Part shown: piece by piece, positions 10,258 through 19,617 of the stretch
How the letters are laid out: the number at the start of each line of letters is the position of its first letter
How positions within the stretch are numbered: position 1 is the first letter of the stretch
Source: an uncultured SAR86 cluster bacterium
GTDB lineage: Bacteria; Pseudomonadota; Gammaproteobacteria; Magnimaribacterales; AG-339-G14
Assembly: GCA_902625415.1 (NCBI GenBank)
Contig: CACOBG010000001.1
Location: forward strand, 236,990 to 300,989
Length of the DNA: 64,000 nt
Reading direction: 5' to 3'
The notes under the pieces: generated by a model
What the model was told of the DNA's origin: nothing
Databases searched by the model: none
The model's input: the letters and a program-made list of their open reading frames with translations, nothing else
Program-made: the position numbers and the translations under genes

Positions 10258-11390
10258 TGAAATATGATGTCCTCATAGTCGGTGCTGGCGTAACTGGCGC
10301 CCTCCTTTTTCTTTCGTTAAAGAATAAAAATATAAGTGTTGGTCTAATAGACGGTCGAGACAAAGCACCCAATAGTTACCGCCATCTATCATTGAATAAC
10401 AGGAGTATGTCATTTCTTAAAGAGCTAGATGCGTGGAATGTCATAAGTAAAACTGCTTTTGAATATAACCAGATAAAGGTTTGGGATCAAGAAGGTACTG
10501 GATTCATAGATTTCAATGTAAATGAATTGGAAAAAAATATTCCGAATATTGGCTTCATAGTCAAAGAAGGAGAAATTCAAAATTCCCTGTTATCTCTTGT
10601 TTCCGATTCAAAAGATCTTTTGTGGAGTTGTAATTTAGAAAAAATTGAAAAAATTAATGGAGATATTCATTGCGAAACATCAAAGGGAAAGTTGGAGACA
10701 AAAATTTTAATAGGTGCAGATGGCATTCAATCAAGTGTAAGAAATTTTTCTTCGATTTCTTCAAGAACTTGGAGTTACAATCAGACGGCGATAGTTGCCA
10801 ACTTTGCTGTATCCCAAACAGACCCATGCATTAGACAAACTTTCACCTCAGTGGGACCGCTTGCTTTGCTGCCAATGAATGAGACTGAACTTACCATGAT
10901 ATGGTCTATTGACGATACCAGGGCTTATGATTACTTGGGAATGAATGAGGATGATTTTATAAATGAAATTCATCAATCTTTCGGGGAAAAACTCCCAGAA
11001 TTAAAATTCTCGACCAAAAGACAATCATTTCCCTTGAAACACCTTTCTGCAAAAACTTTTGCCAGAGATAACGTTTTTCTTGTGGGAGACGCTGCGCACC
11101 ACATTCATCCGTTGGCAGGATTGGGGTTAAACGCAGGAATCGGTGATGTGAAATCTCTCTCGGATTTAATTACTCCTGAAAGTTTGCTTCAAGTTAAGCA
11201 AATTGAAGATAAGTACAACCGACAAAGAATTCCAATCAATTTAGCCTTAGCAGCTGCTATGGAAGCCTTCAAAAGAGGTTTCGAGCAAAAAAATATTTGG
11301 ATAAGACTCATCAGAAATCATGCCTTTAGTCTTACGAATAAACTCACTTTTTTAAAAAATAAATTTATTGAACTTGCTACAGAACTTTAA
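10257..11390 (+). CDS. FAD-dependent UbiH/VisC-family ubiquinone biosynthesis hydroxylase
   Basis: VLIVGAGVTGALL; LIGADGIQSSVR; VFLVGDAAHHIHPLAGLGLNAGIGDV. Confidence 0.88.
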   Translation: MKYDVLIVGAGVTGALLFLSLKNKNISVGLIDGRDKAPNSYRHLSLNNRSMSFLKELDAWNVISKTAFEYNQIKVWDQEGTGFIDFNVNELEKNIPNIGFIVKEGEIQNSLLSLVSDSKDLLWSCNLEKIEKINGDIHCETSKGKLETKILIGADGIQSSVRNFSSISSRTWSYNQTAIVANFAVSQTDPCIRQTFTSVGPLALLPMNETELTMIWSIDDTRAYDYLGMNEDDFINEIHQSFGEKLPELKFSTKRQSFPLKHLSAKTFARDNVFLVGDAAHHIHPLAGLGLNAGIGDVKSLSDLITPESLLQVKQIEDKYNRQRIPINLALAAAMEAFKRGFEQKNIWIRLIRNHAFSLTNKLTFLKNKFIELATEL

Positions 11391-11401
11391 ATTCTAAAAA
11401 T

Positions 11402-12463
11402 TTATTTTTTCCAATAGCCAGTAATGTGCATTTGGTCTTTAGAAACTCCTTTTTCTTTAAATAATTTTCTAATCTTCATCATTTGTCTAGCTTCCCCTGC
11501 CCCAAAAATATAAAAATTATTTTCTGGAAGTTTGTAAGCCTTTAAGGTTTCTAGTAACTTATGTCCCTCTCCAGGTTCATCATCTTCTCGATGAATCCAA
11601 TTTTCTAAAATTTTATTTTTTTCGCTAGTTGGTATTTGGGAGCTTTCGTCAATGACTTCATAAAAAGTTGTGCATTTGATGAAATTTTTATTGTTTTCAC
11701 AAATGGTCTTCATAGCGGGAATTCCCGTTTCATCTGCTAATAATATTAGATGATCGAATCTTTTGGGTGGACTGAACATTGACCTTGGCCCCCAAAGAAT
11801 CGCTTGATCTCCAGTTTTAGCTTTTTCAGCCCAATTTCCTAAATTTCCCGAATGACTATGCAAGACAAACCACATTTTTATTTCATCCTGACTAAAGTTT
11901 CTTATAGTGTAATAAGCACCAGCAGTTATTTTTTTCTCCTGAGACATCTGTTTTCTATAATCCTCCATCGAGTAATCTTTATCTAAAAAAGTTTTTCTTT
12001 TATCTAAGGGAACGATAACAAACAAAAATTCATCATTATTTTGAGTTTCAAGATTCCTGAAATCTCCTCTAAAAGAAATTTCTTTTATATTTTTAGATAT
12101 GAATTTTGTCTCATTAACTTCGGAGTAAAAAGATAATGAGTGCAATGACTTTTCAATATCTTTTTCGATTTTTGTTTTGGGAAAATCAGATCCTAATTTT
12201 TCTCGAGCCTGATAAATGAGCCCTATAAAAAAAGTTTTAAAATCAAGTGTTTTTGAATTCAGATCTAAATCTAAAACCAAATACTCTTCCTTCTTGTTTT
12301 TATTTGTTGTTTTTAAATTTAATTGTTTATTTTTAGAGATTATTATTTCTGCAGATAAGTTGTGATTTTTTGACAAATAATTTGCCACTAAAAGGACAGC
12401 ATCGCTGTGGTTGCTATTATAATTATCAACGAAGAGTGTTATTTCCTTAGAATCATTCATAGG
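11402..12463 (-). CDS. Siderophore-interacting protein (FAD/NAD(P)H ferric reductase family) with N-terminal DUF2218-like extension
   Basis: SYTIR-like YYTIRNF; HSGNLGNWAEKAKTGDQAILWGPR; LLADETGIPAM; GAGEARQMMKIRKLF...GYWKK; Fur-box-like palindrome upstream; start likely MNDSKE. Confidence 0.85.
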   Translation of the reverse strand, partial: PMNDSKEITLFVDNYNSNHSDAVLLVANYLSKNHNLSAEIIISKNKQLNLKTTNKNKKEEYLVLDLDLNSKTLDFKTFFIGLIYQAREKLGSDFPKTKIEKDIEKSLHSLSFYSEVNETKFISKNIKEISFRGDFRNLETQNNDEFLFVIVPLDKRKTFLDKDYSMEDYRKQMSQEKKITAGAYYTIRNFSQDEIKMWFVLHSHSGNLGNWAEKAKTGDQAILWGPRSMFSPPKRFDHLILLADETGIPAMKTICENNKNFIKCTTFYEVIDESSQIPTSEKNKILENWIHREDDEPGEGHKLLETLKAYKLPENNFYIFGAGEARQMMKIRKLFKEKGVSKDQMHITGYWKK

Positions 12464-12490
12464 TATTTTTATAAAACTAATTGAATCATA

Positions 12491-12509
12491 AATGATAATC
12501 GTTATCATT
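12491..12509. promoter_or_regulatory. Fur box between divergent SIP and DUF6607-like genes
   Basis: AATGATAATCGTTATCATT, near-palindromic match to GATAATGATAATCATTATC. Confidence 0.85.
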
Positions 12510-12529
12510 TAACAAAGGAATTAAATATT

Positions 12530-13612
12530 ATGAAATTACTCAATGCTCTATTAGTCTTGTTACTTTCTTTTTCATCACTATCTTTGAGTGATAAAAATTA
12601 TGTTTTTGGCTGGTCTCAAATAGAAGATGAAAAACTTAAAACTCCAAGAGGTGGTTCTACAAAAGGTCCGGCTGTTGATCTCGACTTGTCTTCAAGCGCT
12701 GCATGGGAAAAACTTCAAGAAAAAGGCATCAGTAAGTTTGAAAAGGATAGAAGAGCTATTCTGGCGATGTTGGGTGAATATAGAGTTTACTTTGATTTCA
12801 TGGAAACCATGGGTTTTACAGAAGGTTATAACCCGAGTAGACCCTATCAATCTTGGGCAACTGAGTTTGTGACTCTTGTGGAAGATAAAAAAGAATTCAT
12901 TAGCCTGCAACACATCTTAGTGATATTCACTGAGAACGAAGATGGTTCATTATCAAAGCCAATGGTTGTAAAACACTGGCGTCAAGACTGGAAGTATCAA
13001 GATAGAAACTTGAATGAATACAAAGGCTTCAATAAATGGGTTAATAAAAGATATCCCTCTTTTGCAGTAAAAGGTTCTTGGTCTCAGTCTGTATATCAGG
13101 TTGATGACTCACCTCGTTATCAAAGCTATGGGGTTTGGAATCATCAGGAGAATCTTTCCTCCTGGAAAAGTAAAGATACTTGGCGACCACTTCCTAGGAG
13201 AGAATTTTCTATAAGAGATGATTATGACGTTTTAATTGGTACTAATCTTAAAACTATTACTCCAAATGGCTGGGTTCATGAACAAAATAATAAAAAAGTA
13301 GTATTAGACGAAAATTCAGAAATACTTGAAGTTTTATCAAAAGAGATTGGACTTGCTAGGTATGAAAGAATCAAAGGGCACGATTGGTCAGCTGGAAAAG
13401 ACTATTGGCAGGCTACTTCCGAGTTTTGGGTAAAAGTTAGAGCATATTGGTCTGATCTTTTAAGAGAATCAAAGACATTAGAATTAGCTAAAGAAAAGGA
13501 CGGTTTAAGTTTATTTGCGAAGTTATTTGCAATGGCAGACGCATTTAAAAAAGGAGATGCAGGTCAACTCGAAGAAATTAATAGCTCGATTGATACTTAT
13601 AGAATTAATTAA
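12530..13612 (+). CDS. Secreted DUF6607-like protein of unknown function
   Basis: Signal peptide; VKHWRQDWKYQDRNLNEYKGFN and HDWSAGKDYWQ motifs; family assignment from memory. Confidence 0.6.
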   Translation: MKLLNALLVLLLSFSSLSLSDKNYVFGWSQIEDEKLKTPRGGSTKGPAVDLDLSSSAAWEKLQEKGISKFEKDRRAILAMLGEYRVYFDFMETMGFTEGYNPSRPYQSWATEFVTLVEDKKEFISLQHILVIFTENEDGSLSKPMVVKHWRQDWKYQDRNLNEYKGFNKWVNKRYPSFAVKGSWSQSVYQVDDSPRYQSYGVWNHQENLSSWKSKDTWRPLPRREFSIRDDYDVLIGTNLKTITPNGWVHEQNNKKVVLDENSEILEVLSKEIGLARYERIKGHDWSAGKDYWQATSEFWVKVRAYWSDLLRESKTLELAKEKDGLSLFAKLFAMADAFKKGDAGQLEEINSSIDTYRIN

Positions 13613-13613
13613 A

Positions 13614-14132
13614 TTAAACCAAATCTTTTGCAAATCTTTCTACCCTGTCCCAATCTGTAAATTCGAAACGTGCTTTGGTATCTGTAGGCCCACTTGTGAT
13701 CCACATTATTAACCTAATCATGAATTTATCAAAAAAATTATAGACTGGATAATCCACTACCCCAGCAAATACATCTATATTTTTTGGTTTCCATTTTGTA
13801 ACTTTTAAGAACTTATTTACATATGGGTTGGATTCAGCTCTATTCTTCTCACTTTTTCTTGCAACTACGTTAACGCTAAAAAATGCATTTTCTTTTGTAT
13901 TGAGATCTTCAAGATTCTTTTCTATAAATTCAAATAAATCTTTACGGTAGTTTCCATACCTTATACTGGCTCCAATTATGATTTGTTGATAATTTTTCAA
14001 ACTTAATGTTTTCGCTTCCGACAAAGAAACCAAATCAACCTTTTTTGATTCACTCAAATATTCCGCAATCTTGGAAGAAATTTTTTTGGTGTGGCCATCT
14101 ATCGAAGAATAAACGATAAGAGTATTTTTCAT
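13614..14132 (-). CDS. hemG: Flavodoxin-like protoporphyrinogen oxidase
   Basis: TLIVYSSIDGHTKKI; IIIGASIRYGNYRKDLFEFI; WITSGPTDT. Confidence 0.88.
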   Translation of the reverse strand: MKNTLIVYSSIDGHTKKISSKIAEYLSESKKVDLVSLSEAKTLSLKNYQQIIIGASIRYGNYRKDLFEFIEKNLEDLNTKENAFFSVNVVARKSEKNRAESNPYVNKFLKVTKWKPKNIDVFAGVVDYPVYNFFDKFMIRLIMWITSGPTDTKARFEFTDWDRVERFAKDLV

Positions 14133-14133
14133 G

Positions 14134-14952
14134 CTACTTCCATTTAGCAGTTGGAGGCATAGACATCAAAATTGCTTCAGTGGAACCCCCAGTTTTTAGT
14201 CCAAACAAAGTTCCTCTATCCCAAATCAGATTAAACTCTACATAACGACCTCTCTTAAGGAGCTGCTGCTCTTTTTCTTCTTCAGTCCAATTTAAATCTT
14301 TTTTCCCAGAAACTGTTTCTTTAATAACGTTCAAAGTGGTTAAACCAAGCTCTTTTACAAAACTGAAGTCTTCTTCCCAGTTTCCGGTATTCAGGTGGTC
14401 AAAAAAGATACCACCAACTCCTCTAGGCTCATCTCTGTGAGCAAGGTAGAAATATTCATCACAATTTTTTTTAAAATCCGGGTAATAATCATTATTGGAT
14501 TTATCGCATGCTTCTTTTAATTTTGCATGAAAAAACTTAGTTTCTTTTTCGTCAGGAATTGATGGAGTCATATCTGTTCCACCTCCAAACCAATTTTCAC
14601 CAGTTGCTAAAAATCTTGTATTGAAATGAAAAGCCGGTACCTTCGGCGATTGCATATGGGCTACCAAACTTATGCCAGAGGCCCAATAATTTGCTGATCT
14701 CTCCGTTCCCTTGATCTGAGATTTAAAATCATCAGAAAATTCACCCGCAACAGTCGAGATATTTACCCCAACCTTTTCAAACACCTCGCCTTTCAGAATA
14801 CTTATCTCACCTCCGCCCGAGCCTTTATGATCCCATTTTTTTCTTTTAAACTTTCCGCCATCTAATTCTTCAAAGGCAGCGCAAAATTGATCTCTTAAAG
14901 ATCTGAACCATTGAGATGCCAAATCTTTTTTTTCATCTAAACTGCTGGTCAT
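14134..14952 (-). CDS. hemF: Oxygen-dependent coproporphyrinogen III oxidase
   Basis: WFGGGTDMTPSIPDE; HRDEPRGVGGIFFDHL; GRYVEFNLIWDRGTLFGLKTGGSTEAILMSMPP. Confidence 0.96.
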   Translation of the reverse strand: MTSSLDEKKDLASQWFRSLRDQFCAAFEELDGGKFKRKKWDHKGSGGGEISILKGEVFEKVGVNISTVAGEFSDDFKSQIKGTERSANYWASGISLVAHMQSPKVPAFHFNTRFLATGENWFGGGTDMTPSIPDEKETKFFHAKLKEACDKSNNDYYPDFKKNCDEYFYLAHRDEPRGVGGIFFDHLNTGNWEEDFSFVKELGLTTLNVIKETVSGKKDLNWTEEEKEQQLLKRGRYVEFNLIWDRGTLFGLKTGGSTEAILMSMPPTAKWK

Positions 14953-15965
14953 AATTGAGATATTTTATTTGTAATTAAATTATTGATGGCTTCAACATGC
15001 TCGTTATTATCATTTAAGCAAGATATGTAATTGAAAACCTCGCCTCCTGAATCCAAGAATATTTCTTTATTCTCCTCATCGATTTCTTCGATGGTTTCTA
15101 AACAATCCATGCTAAACCCTGGCGATAAAATTAAGATTTTCTTTACTCCTTCCTTTGGTAATTTTTCCATAAGTTCACTAGTGTAGGGTTTTAGCCATTC
15201 TCTTCCGGCTGCTGCCAATCTCGATTGAAAACTGGTGATGTACTGATTTTCTTCAAGCCCTAGAGCTTCTGCAACTAAGCGAGATGTCTTCTGACAAAAA
15301 CAGTGGTAAGGATCTCCTTCGTCAAAGTACTTTTTAGGAATGCCATGATAAGAAAAAACTAACTTATCTTGTTTTCCGTAGAATTCATGATTTTTAATAC
15401 TTTTAGCTAATGCATTTATATATTCGAAGTTGTCATGATAACCGCTTACAAAATGCAGACTAGGCACCCACCGCCATCTTGAGAGAATTGCACTTACCTT
15501 ATCGAATATTGTTGCAGCGGTAACCGCAGAATATTGAGGAAACAAAGGTAAGAGTAAAATTTTACGACAATTTTTCTCTTTCAAACTAAATAAAGCTTTT
15601 TCAAGGCTTGGATTTCCATAGCGCATGGCTAACTCAAATTCTATGAATTCGGATTTTTCGTTCAGGTTTTTTATTTTGCTTAAAAATCTCTTTGAATAAA
15701 CCAACAACGGTGAGCCTTCTTCAAGCCATACTGATTTATAAAGAGCTGCAGATTTTCTGGGTCTGAAAGGCAAAATAAACAAGTTTAGTACGAGCCACCA
15801 GATTATTTTTGGCACTTCAATGACTCTTGTATCTGACAAAAATTCTCTAAGGTACTTTCTTACATCTTTTATAGAGTAACTATCTGGCGAGCCAAGATTG
15901 CAGATAATCACCCCAATTTTTTGTTTGTCTTCGTGGGAAAAATTCTCTTCGCCTAAAAAACTCAT
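14949..15965 (-). CDS. hemH: Ferrochelatase
   Basis: GVIICNLGSPDS; FSYHGIPKKYFDEGDPY; QSRLAAAGREWLKPYT; start at internal Met (MSFLGEEN) overlapping the hemE stop. Confidence 0.95.
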   Translation of the reverse strand: MSFLGEENFSHEDKQKIGVIICNLGSPDSYSIKDVRKYLREFLSDTRVIEVPKIIWWLVLNLFILPFRPRKSAALYKSVWLEEGSPLLVYSKRFLSKIKNLNEKSEFIEFELAMRYGNPSLEKALFSLKEKNCRKILLLPLFPQYSAVTAATIFDKVSAILSRWRWVPSLHFVSGYHDNFEYINALAKSIKNHEFYGKQDKLVFSYHGIPKKYFDEGDPYHCFCQKTSRLVAEALGLEENQYITSFQSRLAAAGREWLKPYTSELMEKLPKEGVKKILILSPGFSMDCLETIEEIDEENKEIFLDSGGEVFNYISCLNDNNEHVEAINNLITNKISQL

Positions 15966-16981
15966 AGATAAGACCTTACCTTTTTTACAAAGTGTTTTAC
16001 ATTTTCTTGTGGTGTCGTCTTGATAACACCATGTCCCAATCCACATACCCAGCCATTTCTGTCTTCGATCGAAAGAGTAGAAATTTCCTCAAGGAATAAA
16101 TTAAGTGCTTTATCAAATTCGTTGAAGTCTTGTGAGATAAGTTTTTCACTAAAATTACCTTGGACGAAACCATCTTTCCTTTTTGCAAAAATATCTTGAA
16201 TACTAACATTTGAATCTACTCCTATTCCTGCAAAAGGAACTTCGGAGCTGTCAGTAGCAGCAAAAATCTCATCATAAGAAACTCCATCTTTTGCATAGTA
16301 ACCAACTCGATTTGGAAACGACTTTACCAACTCATTTAAAATTTTTTTTAAATAAATGGACAAATCATCTTTACCAAGCTGGTGCGCACAAGAATCAAAA
16401 ATCATTACCAGTTCAGCTCCAGCTTTTAATTGCAGTAAAATATTTTGATGTAAAAGAGGATAGATATGTTCCTCAAGAATTGACCATTGATAACTTTTTA
16501 ACTTATCTGATTTTTCTAGTTTATTTTTCGCTGAGGCAAAAGACAACAATGTCCATGGTCCACCGATGAAGCCAATCATCGACTTATCATCTGGAAGTAG
16601 GTCTATCGTTCTTTCTATTGCCTCTCCTTGGAATTCCAAAGAAGAAATGGGATTTTTATTGTTAAGAATTTTTGAGGTATTTTTCTCTGTTAAATGTTCT
16701 TTAAATATTGGACCTGGATCATAAATCAAATCCATACCCAAAGATTCCAAGGGGAACAGAATGTCGCTAAACAAAATAGCCACATCAAAATCGAATTCTT
16801 CTATTGGGCCCAAAGCAGTTTGAGCAGATAAAGATGGACTTTTACAAAGGTCAACAAAAGAATGAGATTTCTTAAGATTTTGATAATGATCATGGTATCT
16901 GCCAGCTTGGCGCATGAACCAGATAGGCGGAATTTCCTGAGGAACTCGATTCAAAGCGTTTCTAAACCTAGGGTTAGGCAT
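15962..16981 (-). CDS. hemE: Uroporphyrinogen decarboxylase
   Basis: PPIWFMRQAGRYHDHYQ; LFSDILFPLESLGMDL; GFIGGPWTL. Confidence 0.96.
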   Translation of the reverse strand: MPNPRFRNALNRVPQEIPPIWFMRQAGRYHDHYQNLKKSHSFVDLCKSPSLSAQTALGPIEEFDFDVAILFSDILFPLESLGMDLIYDPGPIFKEHLTEKNTSKILNNKNPISSLEFQGEAIERTIDLLPDDKSMIGFIGGPWTLLSFASAKNKLEKSDKLKSYQWSILEEHIYPLLHQNILLQLKAGAELVMIFDSCAHQLGKDDLSIYLKKILNELVKSFPNRVGYYAKDGVSYDEIFAATDSSEVPFAGIGVDSNVSIQDIFAKRKDGFVQGNFSEKLISQDFNEFDKALNLFLEEISTLSIEDRNGWVCGLGHGVIKTTPQENVKHFVKKVRSYL

Positions 16982-16988
16982 ATCTAAA

Positions 16989-17984
16989 TTATAGATTTTT
17001 TGCTATCTCTTTTGCGGCATAAGTTAAGATGCAATCTGCACCAGCTCGCTTACATGAAAGAATTGATTCAAACATTACGTCCTCACTGAGCCAGTTTTTT
17101 TCGACCGCTGCTTTCAACATAGCGTATTCTCCGCTTACTTGATACGCAAATGTAGGCATATGAAATGTATCTTTTACTGCCTTAAGAACATCAAGATAGG
17201 GCATAGCTGGTTTTACCATAACAATGTCAGCACCCTCATTTATATCCAAAGCAACCTCATGAAGCGCTTCATCAATATTTGCTACAGCCATTTGGTAAGT
17301 ATCTTTTGTTTTATTGCCAAAAAATTTGGCGGATTCTACTGCTTCCTTGAAAGGACCATAAAATTTTGAACTGTATTTTGCTGAGTAAGCTAAAATCATA
17401 GTGTTTTTAAAATCCTTTTCTTCAAGAGTTTTTCTTATCACTCCTATTCTGCCATCCATCATATCGGATGGAGCAATTATGTCAGTGCCAGCTTTTGCAA
17501 GCTTCAGTGCCTGATCCTCTAGAATTTTGAGTGTCACATCATTATCAACATCTCCATCTGAATTTAATACGCCATCGTGCCCATGAGTTGTGTAAGGATC
17601 TAAAGCCACGTCAGCAATAACTAGAATTTCTGGGAAATTTTGTTTTATTGTCTTTATGACGTTATTTAGGAAATTATCTTCATTTGTTGCCTCAGAACCT
17701 TTCTCATCTTTTTTATCTTCATCGATCACAGGAAAAATGGCTACCGCTTTGATACCTAAGTTCACAAGCTCTTCAATTTCTTTGAGAATGCTTTTTTCTG
17801 TATGTCTAAAAATTCCAATTAAAGATTCTATTTCTTCTTTTTCTTTTATGGATTCCTTAACAAAAATGGGTTGAATTAAATCATCAATGGATAGTTTATT
17901 TTCTGCTACAAGATCTCTAATAGATTTATTTGATCGCAGTCTTCTTAGCCTCGAGAGAGGATATTTTCTTTTAAAATTTGCCAT
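16989..17984 (-). CDS. hemB: Delta-aminolevulinic acid dehydratase
   Basis: RLRRLRSNKSIRDLV; GADIVMVKPAMPYLDVL; YQVSGEYAMLKAA. Confidence 0.96.
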   Translation of the reverse strand: MANFKRKYPLSRLRRLRSNKSIRDLVAENKLSIDDLIQPIFVKESIKEKEEIESLIGIFRHTEKSILKEIEELVNLGIKAVAIFPVIDEDKKDEKGSEATNEDNFLNNVIKTIKQNFPEILVIADVALDPYTTHGHDGVLNSDGDVDNDVTLKILEDQALKLAKAGTDIIAPSDMMDGRIGVIRKTLEEKDFKNTMILAYSAKYSSKFYGPFKEAVESAKFFGNKTKDTYQMAVANIDEALHEVALDINEGADIVMVKPAMPYLDVLKAVKDTFHMPTFAYQVSGEYAMLKAAVEKNWLSEDVMFESILSCKRAGADCILTYAAKEIAKNL

Positions 17985-18007
17985 ATCTAGGTAAATAGGT
18001 GCGTAGC

Positions 18008-19504
18008 TTACTTTGCTTCGTTTACTTTTTCCAGCCAGTCTTCATAGTTTAAAAAAGGCTTTATCTTGTCAGGATATAGTTTATCCAACTCATCAAAAGT
18101 TTTGCCTAAACCACAAGAATGTTCTGCATTTTCAATGCTTGGAAATCTTTTCAAAGCTTCTTTAAAAGAACTTATAGACATCCAGTAGAAATGGGAATAT
18201 TTAGATAAATCTTCTATATCTTTTTCAGGAACTAATTTATATGTTGCAATAAGTGTTTTATCTTTAGATTCTGAATCAATATGAGAAACCAAAAACCAAT
18301 TTACCTTTTTCAAGATCGATTCAGGTTTGGATTGTTCTTCTCCTAAACTGTCTGAAGTCCCATTCACCCATATTCCTTTCCTAGCTAATTTAAACCAATT
18401 TTCTATACCGCTTGTCCAAATGACATTGGACAAATCAATTGCTGTGCCAGTTTCGATTGAACTTGCTCTGGATATGTACAAACCAGAATTTTTTATCGCC
18501 TCTATTTCTTTTATCCCTTCATTGATCATCAATCGAGAGAATAATTTGAAATCTTTTTTTAATTTTGGATAGAAATCTTTTATGGGATTTTCAAGTTTAG
18601 AAAATTCTTTCTTGAAAGGTAAAAAGGATCTTTTATCAATAAGATCATTATCTGGCGTTAAGCCTTTCTCAGTGGTGATTTTTCCGAGAGAGTGATTTTC
18701 TATACTGACGCCGATTTTTTGATGACAGCCTCCACCGTATTTTTTAAGTTTTTCTCTCTCATTTTCTACGTTTTTGAATACATCTAAGTCATTGATTTTA
18801 TTGAGTAATTCAATAACTTCTTTATTACCTGACTTTACTTCTATGGCCAAAGCTCCTTGTCCAGGTGCACAGGGGTTTTGCGAACAGGGAATCACCATCC
18901 ATAAGAATTCCTTTAAGTTTTTTTTAAATGAATCTAATTCGCGAGTAATTCCTGCTTTAGAAGATAGTAATCTATCTAGAGCTGCTTTTGCTATTACCAA
19001 GCCGTCTGCGTTTGAATCTTCAAGTTTCTGAACTCTAGTTAGAATATTTCCTCTTATGTCCCTAAAACAAAGAGAGTCTAGTTTGAAAGGAATTGCTTTT
19101 TTTAGAAACTTCGAAAGATTTTCCTGTCTTCGCGGAGAAGAAGTAAATATTTCTAATTTTTTCTTTTCGAAAGAACTTTTTTTAAAAATCAAAACATCCC
19201 TTAAGTCTGCTCTTTTAATAGTTGCGGCAATTTCTGTCCCTTCTTCAAGATCAACTGGAAGGTCTTTCCAAGAGTGAACTGCAATGTCTGCCTTTTCAGT
19301 TAATAATTCTTCTCGAATGTCTGAGGTAAAAACTCCTATTTCTGGCATTTTGTGCAGGGGTGTAGTCAAATCTATATCGCCTGAGGTATCTTTTGTTTTA
19401 AAATTTATTTTTATTTCAGGAAATTTTTTTTTAATTTCGTCGGAGACTTCTTGTGCTTGTATCTTTGCCAATACACTTTTTCTTGAAATAATAGTTAACT
19501 TATC
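18008..19504 (-). CDS. hemC: Divergent hydroxymethylbilane synthase with ~170-aa C-terminal extension (possible HemC-HemD fusion)
   Basis: IAVHSWKDLPVDL, TSSPRRQEN, RDIRGNILTRVQKLE, CAPGQGALAIE, GGGCHQKIGV; extra C-terminus VIWTSGIENWFKLARKGIWVNGTSDSLGEE...HFYWMSISSFKEALKRFP; start likely MDKLTI at 19504. Confidence 0.85.
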   Translation of the reverse strand, partial: DKLTIISRKSVLAKIQAQEVSDEIKKKFPEIKINFKTKDTSGDIDLTTPLHKMPEIGVFTSDIREELLTEKADIAVHSWKDLPVDLEEGTEIAATIKRADLRDVLIFKKSSFEKKKLEIFTSSPRRQENLSKFLKKAIPFKLDSLCFRDIRGNILTRVQKLEDSNADGLVIAKAALDRLLSSKAGITRELDSFKKNLKEFLWMVIPCSQNPCAPGQGALAIEVKSGNKEVIELLNKINDLDVFKNVENEREKLKKYGGGCHQKIGVSIENHSLGKITTEKGLTPDNDLIDKRSFLPFKKEFSKLENPIKDFYPKLKKDFKLFSRLMINEGIKEIEAIKNSGLYISRASSIETGTAIDLSNVIWTSGIENWFKLARKGIWVNGTSDSLGEEQSKPESILKKVNWFLVSHIDSESKDKTLIATYKLVPEKDIEDLSKYSHFYWMSISSFKEALKRFPSIENAEHSCGLGKTFDELDKLYPDKIKPFLNYEDWLEKVNEAK

Positions 19505-19617
19505 CATTATAACCAATCCTTATAAACAACTATATTATTATAATACAAGCAAGTTTTGATATTCAGTTTGCATGTTTTTAGGTCTATAGTAATGGTCAAT
19601 TCCTTATTGGAGATGAA

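Noticed and set aside
15965-16046. 27-residue N-terminal extension of HemH (MWIGTWCYQDDTTRKC...)
   Set aside because: It overlaps the hemE coding sequence in another frame; the internal Met at 15965 overlaps the hemE stop and fits ferrochelatase homology
18327-19559. Set of + strand ORFs antisense to hemC
   Set aside because: Antisense shadows rich in Ser/Phe/Leu, typical of AT-rich coding DNA; no recognisable domains
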